This document shows positions 25,689-33,563 of a DNA stretch of 33,563 nt, in pieces. A program made the translations under genes and the position numbers. Position 1 is the first letter of the stretch. Every line of letters begins with the position of its first letter. Source of the stretch: Chthonomonadia bacterium (GTDB lineage: Bacteria > Armatimonadota > HRBIN16); contig JABUFA010000037.1 in the NCBI GenBank assembly GCA_013314755.1, forward strand, positions 1 through 33,563, given 5' to 3'. The notes under the pieces were generated by a model. That model was not told the origin of the DNA. It saw only the letters and a program-made list of their open reading frames with translations, and did no database searches.

Positions 25689-26141
25689 ATGCAAGGGACA
25701 ATCACCATACCCCAGAGAAAACGCATCGCACTGGTAGCACACGACCATCGCAAGGCGGACCTGCTGGAATGGGCGCAGTTCAACCGCGACCTGCTGGCAC
25801 AACATATCCTGTACGCCACAGGCACAACAGGGCGGATTCTGGAAGAGAAGCTCGGCTTGCCTGTGATCAAGGTGCAGAGCGGACCGCTGGGCGGCGACCA
25901 GCAAATCGGCGCGAAAATCGCAGAGGGCGAGATCGACTTCCTTATCTTCTTCTGGGACCCGCTGGAGCCCCAACCACACGACCCGGACGTGAAGGCGTTA
26001 CTGCGTATTGCGGTAGTATGGAACATCCCCATTGCCTGCAACCGCGCCTCCGCCGATTTCATCATCTCGTCCCCGCTAATGGAGGGCGAGTATCAGCGCC
26101 TTCTGCCTGAGTATGGGGACTACCTCCAGCGAAGGGTGTAG
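25689..26141 (+). CDS. mgsA: methylglyoxal synthase
   Basis: A 150-aa cytoplasmic enzyme converting dihydroxyacetone phosphate to methylglyoxal and phosphate, a bypass of lower glycolysis. The family is unmistakable: IALVAHDHRKADLLEW (with H18), YATGTTGRILEEKLGLPV (phosphate binding), SGPLGGDQQIGAKIAEG (catalytic Asp) and FFWDPLEPQPHDPDVKALLR, then CNRASADF. I start at ATG 25689, with GGAGGG 5 nt upstream, rather than at an earlier in-frame ATG at 25626, because the extra 21 residues do not belong to the family. The length equals that of E. coli MgsA. The gene is followed by serA after 88 nt. Confidence 0.96.
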   Translation: MQGTITIPQRKRIALVAHDHRKADLLEWAQFNRDLLAQHILYATGTTGRILEEKLGLPVIKVQSGPLGGDQQIGAKIAEGEIDFLIFFWDPLEPQPHDPDVKALLRIAVVWNIPIACNRASADFIISSPLMEGEYQRLLPEYGDYLQRRV

Positions 26142-26229
26142 GTGTGCGTTGCCAGCAGTGCAGGCAGGAGAATGCGCCCTCATTCACAGAATCTTCCGAT
26201 GGCACAACAGAGACGGGGAGGCTTGCTTT

Positions 26230-27822
26230 ATGGCGCGTATTCTGGTCAGCGATCCCATTGCGGAAGCTGGCATCGAGGTACTGAAACAGGCGGGCGAGGT
26301 GGATGTGCGCACCGGTCTGTCCAAGGAAGAGCTTATCGCCTGCATCGGCGAGTATGATGCGCTGGTGGTGCGCAGTGAGACCAAAGTGACGGCGGACGTG
26401 ATTGAGGCGGCGAAGCGTCTGCGCATCATCGGCAGGGCGGGCGTTGGCGTGGATAACATTGACGTGAGCGCAGCCACTCAACGGGGCATCATCGTGGTGA
26501 ACTCGCCCGAAGGCAACACCATCGCCGCGGCGGAGCTGACGGTGGCGATGATGCTGGCGCTGGCACGCAATATCCCACAGGCGGACCGCAGTCTGCGTGC
26601 GGGCGAGTGGAAGCGCAGTAAGTTCGTCGGCTCGGAGGTCTATCGCAAGACGCTGGGCATCATCGGGCTGGGCAAGATTGGGCGCGAGGTCGCCCGGCGG
26701 GCAAAAGGACTGGGCATGAACGTCATCGCCTACGATCCCTTCACGCCCGGCGAGGTGGCGGAACGCATCGGCGTAACCCTGACCGACCTGGACGACCTGC
26801 TGGCGCAGAGCGACTTTGTGAGCATTCATGCCCCCCTCAACGAGCAGACGCGCAGCCTGATAAACGCCGAGCGCATTGCGAAGATGAAGGATGGAGCGCG
26901 CCTGATTAACTGCGCCCGCGGCGGCATCGTGGACGAGCAGGCGCTGGCGGACGCCATCCGTTCGGGCAAACTGGCAGGCGCGGCAGTGGACGTTTTTAGC
27001 AAGGAGCCACCGTCCCCAGATAATCCCCTGCTGTCGTTAGAGCAGTGCGTGCTTACCCCGCACCTGGGCGCTTCCACCACCGAGGCGCAGGTAAACGTGG
27101 CGGTGGATGTGGCGGAGCAGATAGTGTCGGTGCTGAAGGGCGGACCGGCACGCAGTGCGGTGAACCTGCCGCCCATTGACCCCGAAGTGCTTCAGCGCAT
27201 CTCGCCCTACCTGATGCTGGCGGAGAAGATGGGCAAACTGCACGCCCAGCTGGCTCGCGGTCCGGTGGTGCAGGTGGAGGTGCGTTTCAGCCCCGATTTC
27301 GCGGAACTGCCCACGGATATCCTGACCCGCGCGGTGGTCACCGGGCTGCTTCAGCCGGTGTTGAGCGAGCCGGTGAACCCGGTGAACGCCCTGCTGATTG
27401 CGCAGAGCCGGGGAATGCACGTCACCCAAAGCCTGGCTCAACAGGCGGAGGCGCACGAGCTTTACCCCTCGCTCATCACGGTGTCGGTGCGCACCTCCGA
27501 GGGCGACCGTCACGAAATTGCGGGCACGGTGTTCGGCAAGCAGGATGCCCGTATCGTGTATGTGGACGGCTATCGTGTGGACGTGATACCGCAGGGCATC
27601 ATGCTGTTCACCAGCCACACCGACAAGCCGGGCGTCATCGGACGAGTGGGAACCCTGCTGGGCAGCAGGAAGGTGAACATTGCAGGGATGCACCTGGGGC
27701 GCGAGAAGGTGGGCGGCAAAGCGCTGATGGTGCTGATGGTAGACGACCCCATTGACGCCTCCCTGCTGGCGGAAATCCGCGCACTGGACGGCATGGAGAC
27801 CGCGCAGGTGGTGGAGCTTTAG
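26230..27822 (+). CDS. serA: D-3-phosphoglycerate dehydrogenase
   Basis: A 530-aa cytoplasmic enzyme that makes 3-phosphohydroxypyruvate from 3-phosphoglycerate with NAD+, the first step of serine biosynthesis. The substrate and NAD domains include GRAGVGVDNIDVSAATQRGI, LGIIGLGKIGREVARRAKGL (about 137-156), NCARGGIVDEQAL (near 227) and HLGASTTEAQVNVA (near 278). A long intervening (ASB) domain follows, then a C-terminal ACT domain (about 457-530; DKPGVIGRVGTLLGSRKVNI) for serine feedback. This is the long form, as in Bacillus and Mycobacterium. The start is ATG 26230 with GGGGAGG upstream; an earlier in-frame start would overlap mgsA and adds non-homologous residues. Confidence 0.97.
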   Translation: MARILVSDPIAEAGIEVLKQAGEVDVRTGLSKEELIACIGEYDALVVRSETKVTADVIEAAKRLRIIGRAGVGVDNIDVSAATQRGIIVVNSPEGNTIAAAELTVAMMLALARNIPQADRSLRAGEWKRSKFVGSEVYRKTLGIIGLGKIGREVARRAKGLGMNVIAYDPFTPGEVAERIGVTLTDLDDLLAQSDFVSIHAPLNEQTRSLINAERIAKMKDGARLINCARGGIVDEQALADAIRSGKLAGAAVDVFSKEPPSPDNPLLSLEQCVLTPHLGASTTEAQVNVAVDVAEQIVSVLKGGPARSAVNLPPIDPEVLQRISPYLMLAEKMGKLHAQLARGPVVQVEVRFSPDFAELPTDILTRAVVTGLLQPVLSEPVNPVNALLIAQSRGMHVTQSLAQQAEAHELYPSLITVSVRTSEGDRHEIAGTVFGKQDARIVYVDGYRVDVIPQGIMLFTSHTDKPGVIGRVGTLLGSRKVNIAGMHLGREKVGGKALMVLMVDDPIDASLLAEIRALDGMETAQVVEL

Positions 27823-27824
27823 CC

Positions 27825-29126
27825 GTGTCTCGCAGGCGGCGTGTGAAAGCGAAGGCAACGGTGACGGAGCCTCAGGAGGTCTCTCCAGCCCTTCTGTGGG
27901 CGATAGTGGCGGTGTTCGTGGTCTTCAGTCTGATATTCAACTTTCGCACGCCAACCGGTATCAACGGCTACTTCCACACCCCTGATGAGGGGGCGCATCT
28001 GTCGTATGTGCGCTACGTGGCAGAGGAGGGCAGGCTTCCGCGCTTTGAAGGCTACGAGGGAGTGGGCTACGAGGCGCATCAGCCTCCACTCTACTACACG
28101 CTGGCAGGGCAGGTGTGGAAACTGGGCAAGAGCTTGCCCATCGCGCCCGAACGCACGGTGCGGATGCTCTCCATGCTCTTCGGGGTGCTGATGGTGTTGA
28201 CCCTGTATCGGACGGCGCGACTGCTTGTACCCGGACGACCTGCTATTGCGCTGACGGGCGCGGCGACCGTGTCGCTGATGCCGATGCATGTGGCGATATG
28301 CTCGGCGGTAAATAACGATTCGCTGGCGAACCTGCTGTTCGCGCTGGTGCTGATGGAGTTTGCCCTGCTCCACACGCAACCGAAGCCGTCACGCTGGATT
28401 GCGCCGCGAATGGGCTTGTGGGCGGGGCTGGCGGGGCTGACCAAGGTCACCGCCCTTTTGTTGATACCGACGATGGTGGTGGGCTGGCTTCTGGTTCCGC
28501 GTACGCGAGGCACGAGGGTATGGCTGGGTATGCTGGTCAGCGTGGGGCTGGCGCTGGCATTGATGTTTCCCTGGTTTGTGCGCAACATGCAGTTATATGA
28601 TGACCCTCTGCTCCTGCGTGCGTTTGAGCGCACCTTTGCCGGCACTGCCCGCGCCGAACAGTTCCTGAAAGCTGGTGTCAGTATGACCGAATACCTTCAG
28701 CAGGTAGCCGACTGGACGTATCGCTCCTTTTGGTTCGCCTACGGCACGCCCCAGACCGCCGCTAAGGGCGTTCCCAACTTTCTGCCCGACCGTGTGTATC
28801 TGATTCTGGCAATCTGGCAGGTGGTGGCGCTGGCGGGTTTTGCGCTGGCGATGTGGCGAGAGCGAGAACAGTTTGCCGAGGGCGCCCTGCGCTGGTGGGT
28901 GGTGGCAGGGGTGCTTTTCCTGCTGGTGCTGGGGGCGTTTGTGCGCTTCATCCTAACCTACTTTCAGACGCAGGGACGGTATCTCTATCCCGCGCTGGTG
29001 CCGATAGTGCTGGCGTCTGTGCTCGGATGGCGGAGCCTGTTTCCTGCGCACCTGCGTTCGGCAGCGGACGCCATCCTCCTGCTGACCCTTTTCACCATCA
29101 GCGTGCTGGCGGTATCGGTGATTTGA
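27825..29126 (+). CDS. multi-pass GT-C type glycosyltransferase
   Basis: A 433-aa integral membrane protein with about ten hydrophobic helices. The first, LLWAIVAVFVVFSLIFNF, is followed by an outer loop with TPDEGAHLSYVRYVAEEGRL and YEAHQPPLYYTLAG. Acidic residues in this first loop plus a Q-P-P-L-Y motif are typical of lipid-phosphate-sugar dependent GT-C enzymes (PMT/ArnT and DUF2142-like families). It would transfer a sugar from a polyprenyl-phosphate donor on the outer face of the membrane. The start is GTG 27825, two nucleotides after the serA stop, so it is probably co-transcribed. A link to the surface glycan genes upstream is possible but not shown. Confidence 0.8.
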   Translation: MSRRRRVKAKATVTEPQEVSPALLWAIVAVFVVFSLIFNFRTPTGINGYFHTPDEGAHLSYVRYVAEEGRLPRFEGYEGVGYEAHQPPLYYTLAGQVWKLGKSLPIAPERTVRMLSMLFGVLMVLTLYRTARLLVPGRPAIALTGAATVSLMPMHVAICSAVNNDSLANLLFALVLMEFALLHTQPKPSRWIAPRMGLWAGLAGLTKVTALLLIPTMVVGWLLVPRTRGTRVWLGMLVSVGLALALMFPWFVRNMQLYDDPLLLRAFERTFAGTARAEQFLKAGVSMTEYLQQVADWTYRSFWFAYGTPQTAAKGVPNFLPDRVYLILAIWQVVALAGFALAMWREREQFAEGALRWWVVAGVLFLLVLGAFVRFILTYFQTQGRYLYPALVPIVLASVLGWRSLFPAHLRSAADAILLLTLFTISVLAVSVI

Positions 29127-29152
29127 GAGGCTGACGCCCGTTGTGCTACAAT
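29123..29152 (+). promoter_or_regulatory. promoter of the NTase-HepT-MntA operon
   Basis: TTGAGA (29123-29128) overlaps the stop codon of the preceding gene. An extended TGC-TACAAT (29147-29152) follows after 18 bp. Transcription would start near 29159, about 29 nt before the first gene. A private promoter fits a self-contained toxin-antitoxin module. Confidence 0.6.
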
Positions 29153-29187
29153 GGTGTCGGAAACCTGCACCGAATGGAAGCGCGAAC

Positions 29188-30014
29188 ATGGGCGTTCTGT
29201 ACCCGGATACGCATCCCCGAATGGAGAATCTGCAGGTGCAAATGTGGCGACAGGCAAGCCCTGCCCGTAAGATGCACATGCTGGCGCAACTCAACGCGAC
29301 GGTACGCACGCTTGCGCTGGCAGGACTGCGCTCGCGGTATCCTGATGCAGGCGAAGCGGAACTGTGTCGCAGGCTGGCGGACCAGTTATGGGGCAAGGAG
29401 ATAGCCGTCAGGGTAGATGGAGGGGCGAAGGTGCTGATAGAACCTCTGGAAGTGACGTTCCGGGTTGCGGATGTTTTCGAAAGGCTTGGCATTCCTTATC
29501 TGGTAGGTGGTTCGCTGGCGTCTATACTCTACGGCATGGTGCGGAGCACGCAGGGTGTGGACATCGTTGCCGAAATGCGCCCCGAACATATCCCGCCGTT
29601 TGTGTCAGCACTGCAGGAGGAGTTCCTTGTTGATGAACAGATGGTAAGGGAAGCTGTGCAGAACTACTCCAGCTTTAACATGGTGTCCACCGTGAGGGGC
29701 TGTTCAAAGTGGGCGTTTTCATCCCGCGCCCGAGTCCGTTTACACAGTCTCAGCTGGCTCGCGCACAGAGGCAGACGTTTACAGTGGGAGGTCGGGAGGT
29801 CAGTATCCGATTTGCCACCCCCGAGGATGTTATTCTCGCCAAGCTGGAGTGGTATCGCCAGAGCCGTGAGGTGTTGAGCCTGCAGTGGAGGGATGTGCTG
29901 GGCGTGTTGAAGACCTGCGCAGGTTCGCTGGATATGTACTATCTGCGCCGATGGGCGGAGGAACTGAGGGTATCTGACCTGCTGGAACGCGCACTGGAAG
30001 AGGCAGAACGATGA
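29188..30014 (+). pseudogene. nucleotidyltransferase-like protein with fused helical N-terminal domain, frameshifted
   Basis: Read in one frame to VQNYSSFNMVSTVRG, then in the next from LFKVGVFIPRPSPFTQSQL to ALEEAER. The break is in AGGGG at 29695-29699. One extra G would restore TVRG-G-LFKVGVF, so this looks like a one-base loss in a homopolymer. Residues 1-75 form a helical domain (QLNATVRTLALAGLRSRYPD) that I recall as a separate small gene elsewhere. Then PLEVTFRVADVFERLGIPYL-VGGSLASILYG begins an AbiEii/MNT-like nucleotidyltransferase fold. Related proteins have D-x-D after this; here the text is QGVDIVAE, so the first Asp seems replaced. The C-terminal part carries PEDVILAKLEWYRQ and WRDVLGVL. 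Start ATG 29188 is likely but its ribosome site is weak. It overlaps hepT by ATGA. Confidence 0.72.
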
Positions 30015-30430
30015 GTGAGCAGGATATTCGCTGGATACAGCGTTTCAATCACTACGGCAGAGCTCTTTCGCAGTTACGGGAGGCGGTAGAACTGGCACAG
30101 CAACGCCCTCTTTCAAAACTGGAAGAACAGGGGCTAATTCAGGCGTTCGAGTACACCTACGAGCTGGCGTGGAACACGCTGAAAGACTATCTGGAAGCGC
30201 AGGGCGAAACCGCCATTCACGGCAGTCGTGATGCTTTTCGTCTGGCGTTTCGGCGAGGCTTGATCGGGGATGGCGAAGTATGGATGGACATGGTTCGCAG
30301 TCGCACGCTGACCAGCCATACATACAACGAAGAGACAGCACACCAGATAGCCAGAGCGGTCATCGAGCAGTATTTCCCCCTGTATGTGCAGCTTCACCAG
30401 ACCCTGCAGTCTTTGAAGGAGAGAGCCTGA
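30011..30430 (+). CDS. hepT: HepT-like HEPN toxin (HI0074 family)
   Basis: A 139-aa all-helical protein of the HI0074 nucleotidyltransferase-substrate-binding family, the HEPN partner in HepT/MntA (type VII) toxin-antitoxin pairs. HepT acts as an RNase and is inactivated when MntA adenylylates a tyrosine near its active site. The HEPN motif is R98-TLTS-H103 followed by Y105, fitting R-x4-H-x-Y. Family residues FEYTYELAWNTLKDYLE also appear. The start ATG 30011 overlaps the stop of the preceding gene by 4 nt, and its stop overlaps the ATG of mntA by 1 nt, so the three are translationally coupled. Confidence 0.85.
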   Translation: MSEQDIRWIQRFNHYGRALSQLREAVELAQQRPLSKLEEQGLIQAFEYTYELAWNTLKDYLEAQGETAIHGSRDAFRLAFRRGLIGDGEVWMDMVRSRTLTSHTYNEETAHQIARAVIEQYFPLYVQLHQTLQSLKERA

Positions 30431-30753
30431 TGTCCGAGCGTTTCGGTCTCAAGGAAACCACCATTCAGAGAATCTGTGAGGTGCTTGCCAGATATCCGCA
30501 GGTGCAAAAGGCGATACTGTACGGCTCACGCGCCAAAGGGAACTATAAAGAGGGTTCGGACATTGACCTGGTGCTGGTTGGCGGCGAGGACCTGGATGAG
30601 AGGGTGCTCGCCCGAATCGATATGGAGATAGATGACCTGCTGTTGCCCTACATGATAGACCTTTCCATCCTCAGCCATATTACCGACCCCGATGTGCTCG
30701 ACCACATCCGGCGCGTTGGGGTGGTGTTTTACAGTCGGGATGAAGGTTGCTGA
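30430..30753 (+). CDS. mntA: MntA-like minimal nucleotidyltransferase antitoxin
   Basis: A 107-aa protein of the minimal nucleotidyltransferase family. The active site is complete: G32-S33-R-A-K-G, then D44-I-D46, and a third acidic residue D77 in YMIDLSIL. In known pairs this enzyme transfers AMP from ATP to the HEPN toxin and so neutralises it. The start ATG 30430 shares one nucleotide with the hepT stop. The toxin-first order matches described HepT/MntA operons. I infer function from family and context. Confidence 0.88.
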   Translation: MSERFGLKETTIQRICEVLARYPQVQKAILYGSRAKGNYKEGSDIDLVLVGGEDLDERVLARIDMEIDDLLLPYMIDLSILSHITDPDVLDHIRRVGVVFYSRDEGC

Positions 30754-30778
30754 ACGGTATTGTTAATCTGAAGGAAAA

Positions 30779-30880
30779 CCCCTCTCCCAGCCTCTCCCCG
30801 ACGCGGGGAGAGGCGTGTCGAAAGAAGCCCTCACCCTGACCCTCTCCCACAAGGAGAGGGCAAATGGCTCCGCAGGAGCC
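30779..30880. repeat. three-hairpin intergenic repeat (CCCTCTCCC type)
   Basis: Three perfect hairpins stand in a row. The stems are 11 bp (30790-30800 with 30804-30814), 8 bp (30840-30847 with 30853-30860) and 6 bp (30866-30871 with 30875-30880). The text CCCTCACCCTGACCCTCTCC recurs in many bacterial intergenic regions, from memory. It may end the toxin-antitoxin transcript. The 216-nt gap holds no other feature I can support. Confidence 0.75.
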
Positions 30881-30969
30881 TCGCCCCCCAGATCTGCAGA
30901 GGAGAAACCACCTGGGCTGGGGAATCGCTTCCATGCAGAAGGACAACCGCGAACATGGAGGGGCAAACC

Positions 30970-32946
30970 GTGCATAAACTTCGCTTCCGACAGGTTCATT
31001 TAGACTTCCATACTTCCGAAAAGATACCCGGCGTCGGCTCCGAGTTCAACGCAGATGAGTTTGTGGAAACGCTGAAACGGGCGCATGTGAACTCGGTCAC
31101 GCTGTTCAGCCGTTGTCATCACGGCATGATTTATCACGAAACTCGCTTTCCCGCCAAGCATCCGCACCTGACCTGCGACCTGCTGGCGCTGCAGATTGAG
31201 GCGTGTCACCGGCACGATATCCGCTGTCCCATTTACATCACAGTCGGCTGGGACGAATACATGGCGAAACAGCATCCCGAATGGCTGGAGGTGGATGCGA
31301 ACGGCAAACCGGTGGGACCACCGCCCCTGCAACCCGGCTGGCACAAGCACTGCTTCGCGTCGCCATATATTGACTACGTGATTGAACAGACCGACGAGGT
31401 GCTGGAACGCTTCGGCGACGAGGTGGACGGCATCTTTTTCGACATTATCTTCCAGAACGAGGTGTTTAGCGTCTGGGCGTTGCAGGAGTTCGAGCGACAG
31501 GGCTGGGACCCCGCCGACCCCTCTGCTCAGGACGCTATGCGCGACCTGCTGGTCAACCGCACGAAGGAACGCCTGGCGTCCGCGGTGCGCCGACGGAATA
31601 AACACTGCACCATCTTCTTCAACGCCGGGCACGTGAACCCGCGCATCCGTCCGAGCCTGCACACCTACACCCATCTGGAACTGGAGTCTCTGCCGTCCGG
31701 CGGCTGGGGGTACGCGCACTTCCCCATCACCATGCGCTATGCACGCACGCTGGGGCTGGACTGCCTGGGCATGACGGGCAAGTTCGCCGTGTCGTGGGGA
31801 CACTTCAACAGCTACAAACCGCAGGCAGCGCTGGAATACGAGTGCATGCAGATGCTGGCGCTGGGCGCGAAGTGCAGTATCGGCGACCAGCTTCATCCTT
31901 CCGGTAAGCTGGACCGGGCAACCTATGACCTCATCGGCTCGGTGTATGCGAAGGTGGAGGCGGTTGAGGAGTGGTGCACCGATGCACAACCCCTTACCGA
32001 AATCGGCGTGTTTAATGTAGAGGTTTTACAGCCTCAACATGTACGGATTCCGCCTGCCAATCTGGGGGCATATCGTATCCTGCAGGAGGGCAGATACCAG
32101 TTCGATTTTGTGGACGACCAGAGCGACTGGAGCCGCTATCAGGTGCTGGTGTTACCCGACGAGATAGTGCTGGACGAGGCGCGGAGCCAGAAGGTGGAAG
32201 CCTTCCTGCATAGGGGTGGGGCGTTGCTGTGCTCGTATCGCTCGGGGCTGACGCCGGACGGGACGCGCTTTGCCCTGTCGGACTTTCCGGCGGTATACGA
32301 AGGCGACCTGCCCTATCATCCCGACTTTGTGCGTCCACTGGGCGCGCTGGCAGAGGGGCTTGCGGATACACAATATGTGATGTATCAGCGCGGTTTGAAG
32401 GTGCGTGCAGGTGATGGGGCAGAGGTGCTCGGCGAGGTCTGGGAACCCTATTTCAACCGCACCTATCAGCACTTCTGCAGTCATGCCCATACCCCGCCTG
32501 CCCGTCGCTCGGATGCGCCGGCGATACTGCGCAAGGGGCGGGTGATTTACTTCGCGCACCCGGTGTTCAGCACCTTCGCGCAGGTCGGGATGCCCTTCTA
32601 CAAGGGGGTGGTGCTCAACGCGCTGAGGATGCTTATCCCCAACCCGCTGGTGCAGACCGATGCGCCCAGCACCTTGCAGGTGACGTGGAACCGCCAGCCG
32701 GCGCATGGACGCTCGGTGGTGCATCTGTTGCACTATATCCCCGAAAAGCGCACACTTGGCGCGGAGTATCTGGAGGATGTCATACCGCTGTACAATGTGC
32801 CCCTGCGGCTGCGCACCAAGCCGCCCAAACGGGTGTATCTGGCTCCCCAGCGCGAAGAGATGGGCTTCCAGATGGATGGCGATTACCTGTGCCTGACCGT
32901 GCCCGAAGTGCGAGGGCATCAGCTGGTGGTGCTGGAAGAGGGATAG
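30970..32946 (+). CDS. GHL6 / GH42-trimerisation-like glycoside hydrolase
   Basis: A 658-aa protein with no signal peptide. The N-terminal TIM barrel (about 1-340) resembles hypothetical glycosyl hydrolase 6. It has VHLDFHTSEKIPGVG, VNSVTLFSRCHHGMIYHETR, HPHLTCDLLALQIEACHRHD, PIYITVGWDEYM and DGIFFDIIFQNE, with acidic residues at strand ends that may be catalytic. It is followed by a flavodoxin-like segment akin to the GH42 trimerisation domain (about 345-560; YQVLVLPDEIVLDEARSQKV, FLHRGGALLCSYRSG) and a small beta domain. It would act on an alpha- or beta-linked sugar in the cytoplasm; the substrate is unknown. I choose GTG 30970 (GGAGGGG 6 nt upstream) over ATG 30955, which overlaps that ribosome site. 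Confidence 0.8.
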   Translation: MHKLRFRQVHLDFHTSEKIPGVGSEFNADEFVETLKRAHVNSVTLFSRCHHGMIYHETRFPAKHPHLTCDLLALQIEACHRHDIRCPIYITVGWDEYMAKQHPEWLEVDANGKPVGPPPLQPGWHKHCFASPYIDYVIEQTDEVLERFGDEVDGIFFDIIFQNEVFSVWALQEFERQGWDPADPSAQDAMRDLLVNRTKERLASAVRRRNKHCTIFFNAGHVNPRIRPSLHTYTHLELESLPSGGWGYAHFPITMRYARTLGLDCLGMTGKFAVSWGHFNSYKPQAALEYECMQMLALGAKCSIGDQLHPSGKLDRATYDLIGSVYAKVEAVEEWCTDAQPLTEIGVFNVEVLQPQHVRIPPANLGAYRILQEGRYQFDFVDDQSDWSRYQVLVLPDEIVLDEARSQKVEAFLHRGGALLCSYRSGLTPDGTRFALSDFPAVYEGDLPYHPDFVRPLGALAEGLADTQYVMYQRGLKVRAGDGAEVLGEVWEPYFNRTYQHFCSHAHTPPARRSDAPAILRKGRVIYFAHPVFSTFAQVGMPFYKGVVLNALRMLIPNPLVQTDAPSTLQVTWNRQPAHGRSVVHLLHYIPEKRTLGAEYLEDVIPLYNVPLRLRTKPPKRVYLAPQREEMGFQMDGDYLCLTVPEVRGHQLVVLEEG

Positions 32947-32967
32947 CCGAAGCGCGAGCGTCGGCTT
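32945..32967. terminator. possible bidirectional terminator
   Basis: AGCCGA...TCGGCT form a short stem overlapping the stop of the glycosidase gene and 10 nt before the end of the convergent partial gene. There is no long T-run on either strand, so the call is tentative. Confidence 0.3.
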
Positions 32968-32976
32968 GCGGTATGG

Positions 32977-33563
32977 TTACTGCGCCTGTACCGTCAAGCC
33001 CAGCGCCTGCTTGACCTCCTCCAGCGGTGCTACCAGCTGTTCTTTGTAAGGAAACACGGGACGTGACAGCCGGACAGTGCGTCCGTCCCACGTCTTCATC
33101 TGCCAGCCGAACGCCTCCAGCTCCACCCAGCGCTGACCCCACTGCACACGGCTCTTCCAGCGTGCATACACCACACCCGAAAACTGCTGGTTCACCGGCG
33201 CAGGCAGATACTTTGTCCACGACAACTCGGGGCGGTCTTCCTCAAGCGTGCAACCCGCCGCCCGTAAGGCACTCAGAGGCGCCATCCGCACCCCGTTCAA
33301 CACATCGGGATCCGACGGTGGCGACCCCCCTGCTCCATCGGTGAAAAAGCGCGGGAAGCGTTGCAAACGGTAAAGCACCCCCCACACCACTGCCTCCAAA
33401 AAATCTTCGTCAACCGAGGGGATATGAAACACATCTGCGCGAATAACCGTCCTGCCTGCCTGCACGACCAAAGCCCGAGAATAGTCCCAGCGACGATCCA
33501 GATACATCGGCAGTCCAAACGAACGCCCGGAGGGCAGTTGCGCCACCACCTGATTGTCTTTGC
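32977..33563 (-). CDS. hypothetical protein, partial at window edge
   Basis: An open frame that runs off the window: the codons before GTG 33549 (reading KDNQ) remain open to the edge, so the start is outside. The 190+ visible residues are soluble with no membrane segment. The segments VRMAPLSALRAAGCTLE and FPYKEQLVAPLEEVKQALGL recall the VPLR-x-x-x-EALG half-repeats of copper amine oxidase N-terminal-like (stalk) domains, but the match is weak. I do not assign a function. It converges with the GHL6-like gene. Confidence 0.6.
   Translation of the reverse strand, partial: KDNQVVAQLPSGRSFGLPMYLDRRWDYSRALVVQAGRTVIRADVFHIPSVDEDFLEAVVWGVLYRLQRFPRFFTDGAGGSPPSDPDVLNGVRMAPLSALRAAGCTLEEDRPELSWTKYLPAPVNQQFSGVVYARWKSRVQWGQRWVELEAFGWQMKTWDGRTVRLSRPVFPYKEQLVAPLEEVKQALGLTVQAQ

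Noticed and set aside
26113-26229. Upstream start for serA
   Set aside because: It would overlap mgsA and adds residues unlike the family; ATG 26230 has a better ribosome site and gives the canonical N-terminus.

Overview
The window is a bacterial chromosomal segment of moderately high GC with short intergenic gaps. Several secreted proteins carry a C-terminal dockerin-like DxDGDxEVTLFDFG cassette, and there is a large GT/TPR glycosyltransferase pair, a many-SLBB export protein and a GHL6-type glycosidase. From memory of such genomes this mix resembles Armatimonadota, possibly thermophilic. That assignment is inference; no database was searched.

Layout. (1) 1-4182: an rRNA unit with 23S and 5S only, driven by a near-perfect sigma70 promoter (TTGACA, 17 bp, TATAAT) and ending in a strong terminator. 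The 23S is interrupted by a 734-nt group I intron that encodes a LAGLIDADG homing endonuclease. The splice site is GGGU|AAG, E. coli 23S position U1951 by my count; removing the intron leaves a normal 23S of about 2.94 kb. No 16S lies in the 276 nt upstream of the 23S. (2) 4183-15016: an extracellular-polysaccharide or glycoconjugate locus. It has a 7-SLBB export protein (minus strand) divergent from a small MerR regulator, which is followed by two very large fusion enzymes: methyltransferase-GT2-GT4 and GT4-TPR-GT2-TPR. (3) 15017-15594: no gene, but a mosaic of four short palindrome families in a repeated order. (4) 15595-20720: queG (queuosine biosynthesis), converging on two secreted dockerin-tailed proteins. 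One is a metzincin-like PA14 protein; the other carries a frameshift. (5) 20940-23621: a tight run of comEA-like, URO-D-superfamily and radical SAM genes. (6) 23659-25419: a secreted IPT/TIG protein. (7) 25689-29126: mgsA, serA and a GT-C type membrane glycosyltransferase. (8) 29188-30753: a nucleotidyltransferase-like gene (frameshifted in a G run) overlapping a HepT/MntA-type toxin-antitoxin pair, with its own promoter. (9) 30754-33563: a hairpin-rich spacer, a GHL6/GH42M-like glycosidase and a partial gene at the edge.

Working together: the export protein, the MerR protein and the fused glycosyltransferases probably form one surface-glycan system around a shared divergent promoter region. 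The later genes are mostly housekeeping (queG, mgsA, serA, comEA) mixed with secreted carbohydrate-related proteins and a mobile toxin-antitoxin module.

The best leads are the L1951 intron with its readable P1 helix, the 16S-free rRNA promoter, the ordered palindrome mosaic, the near-identical dockerin cassettes in two otherwise different proteins, and the fused NTase-like gene next to HepT/MntA.
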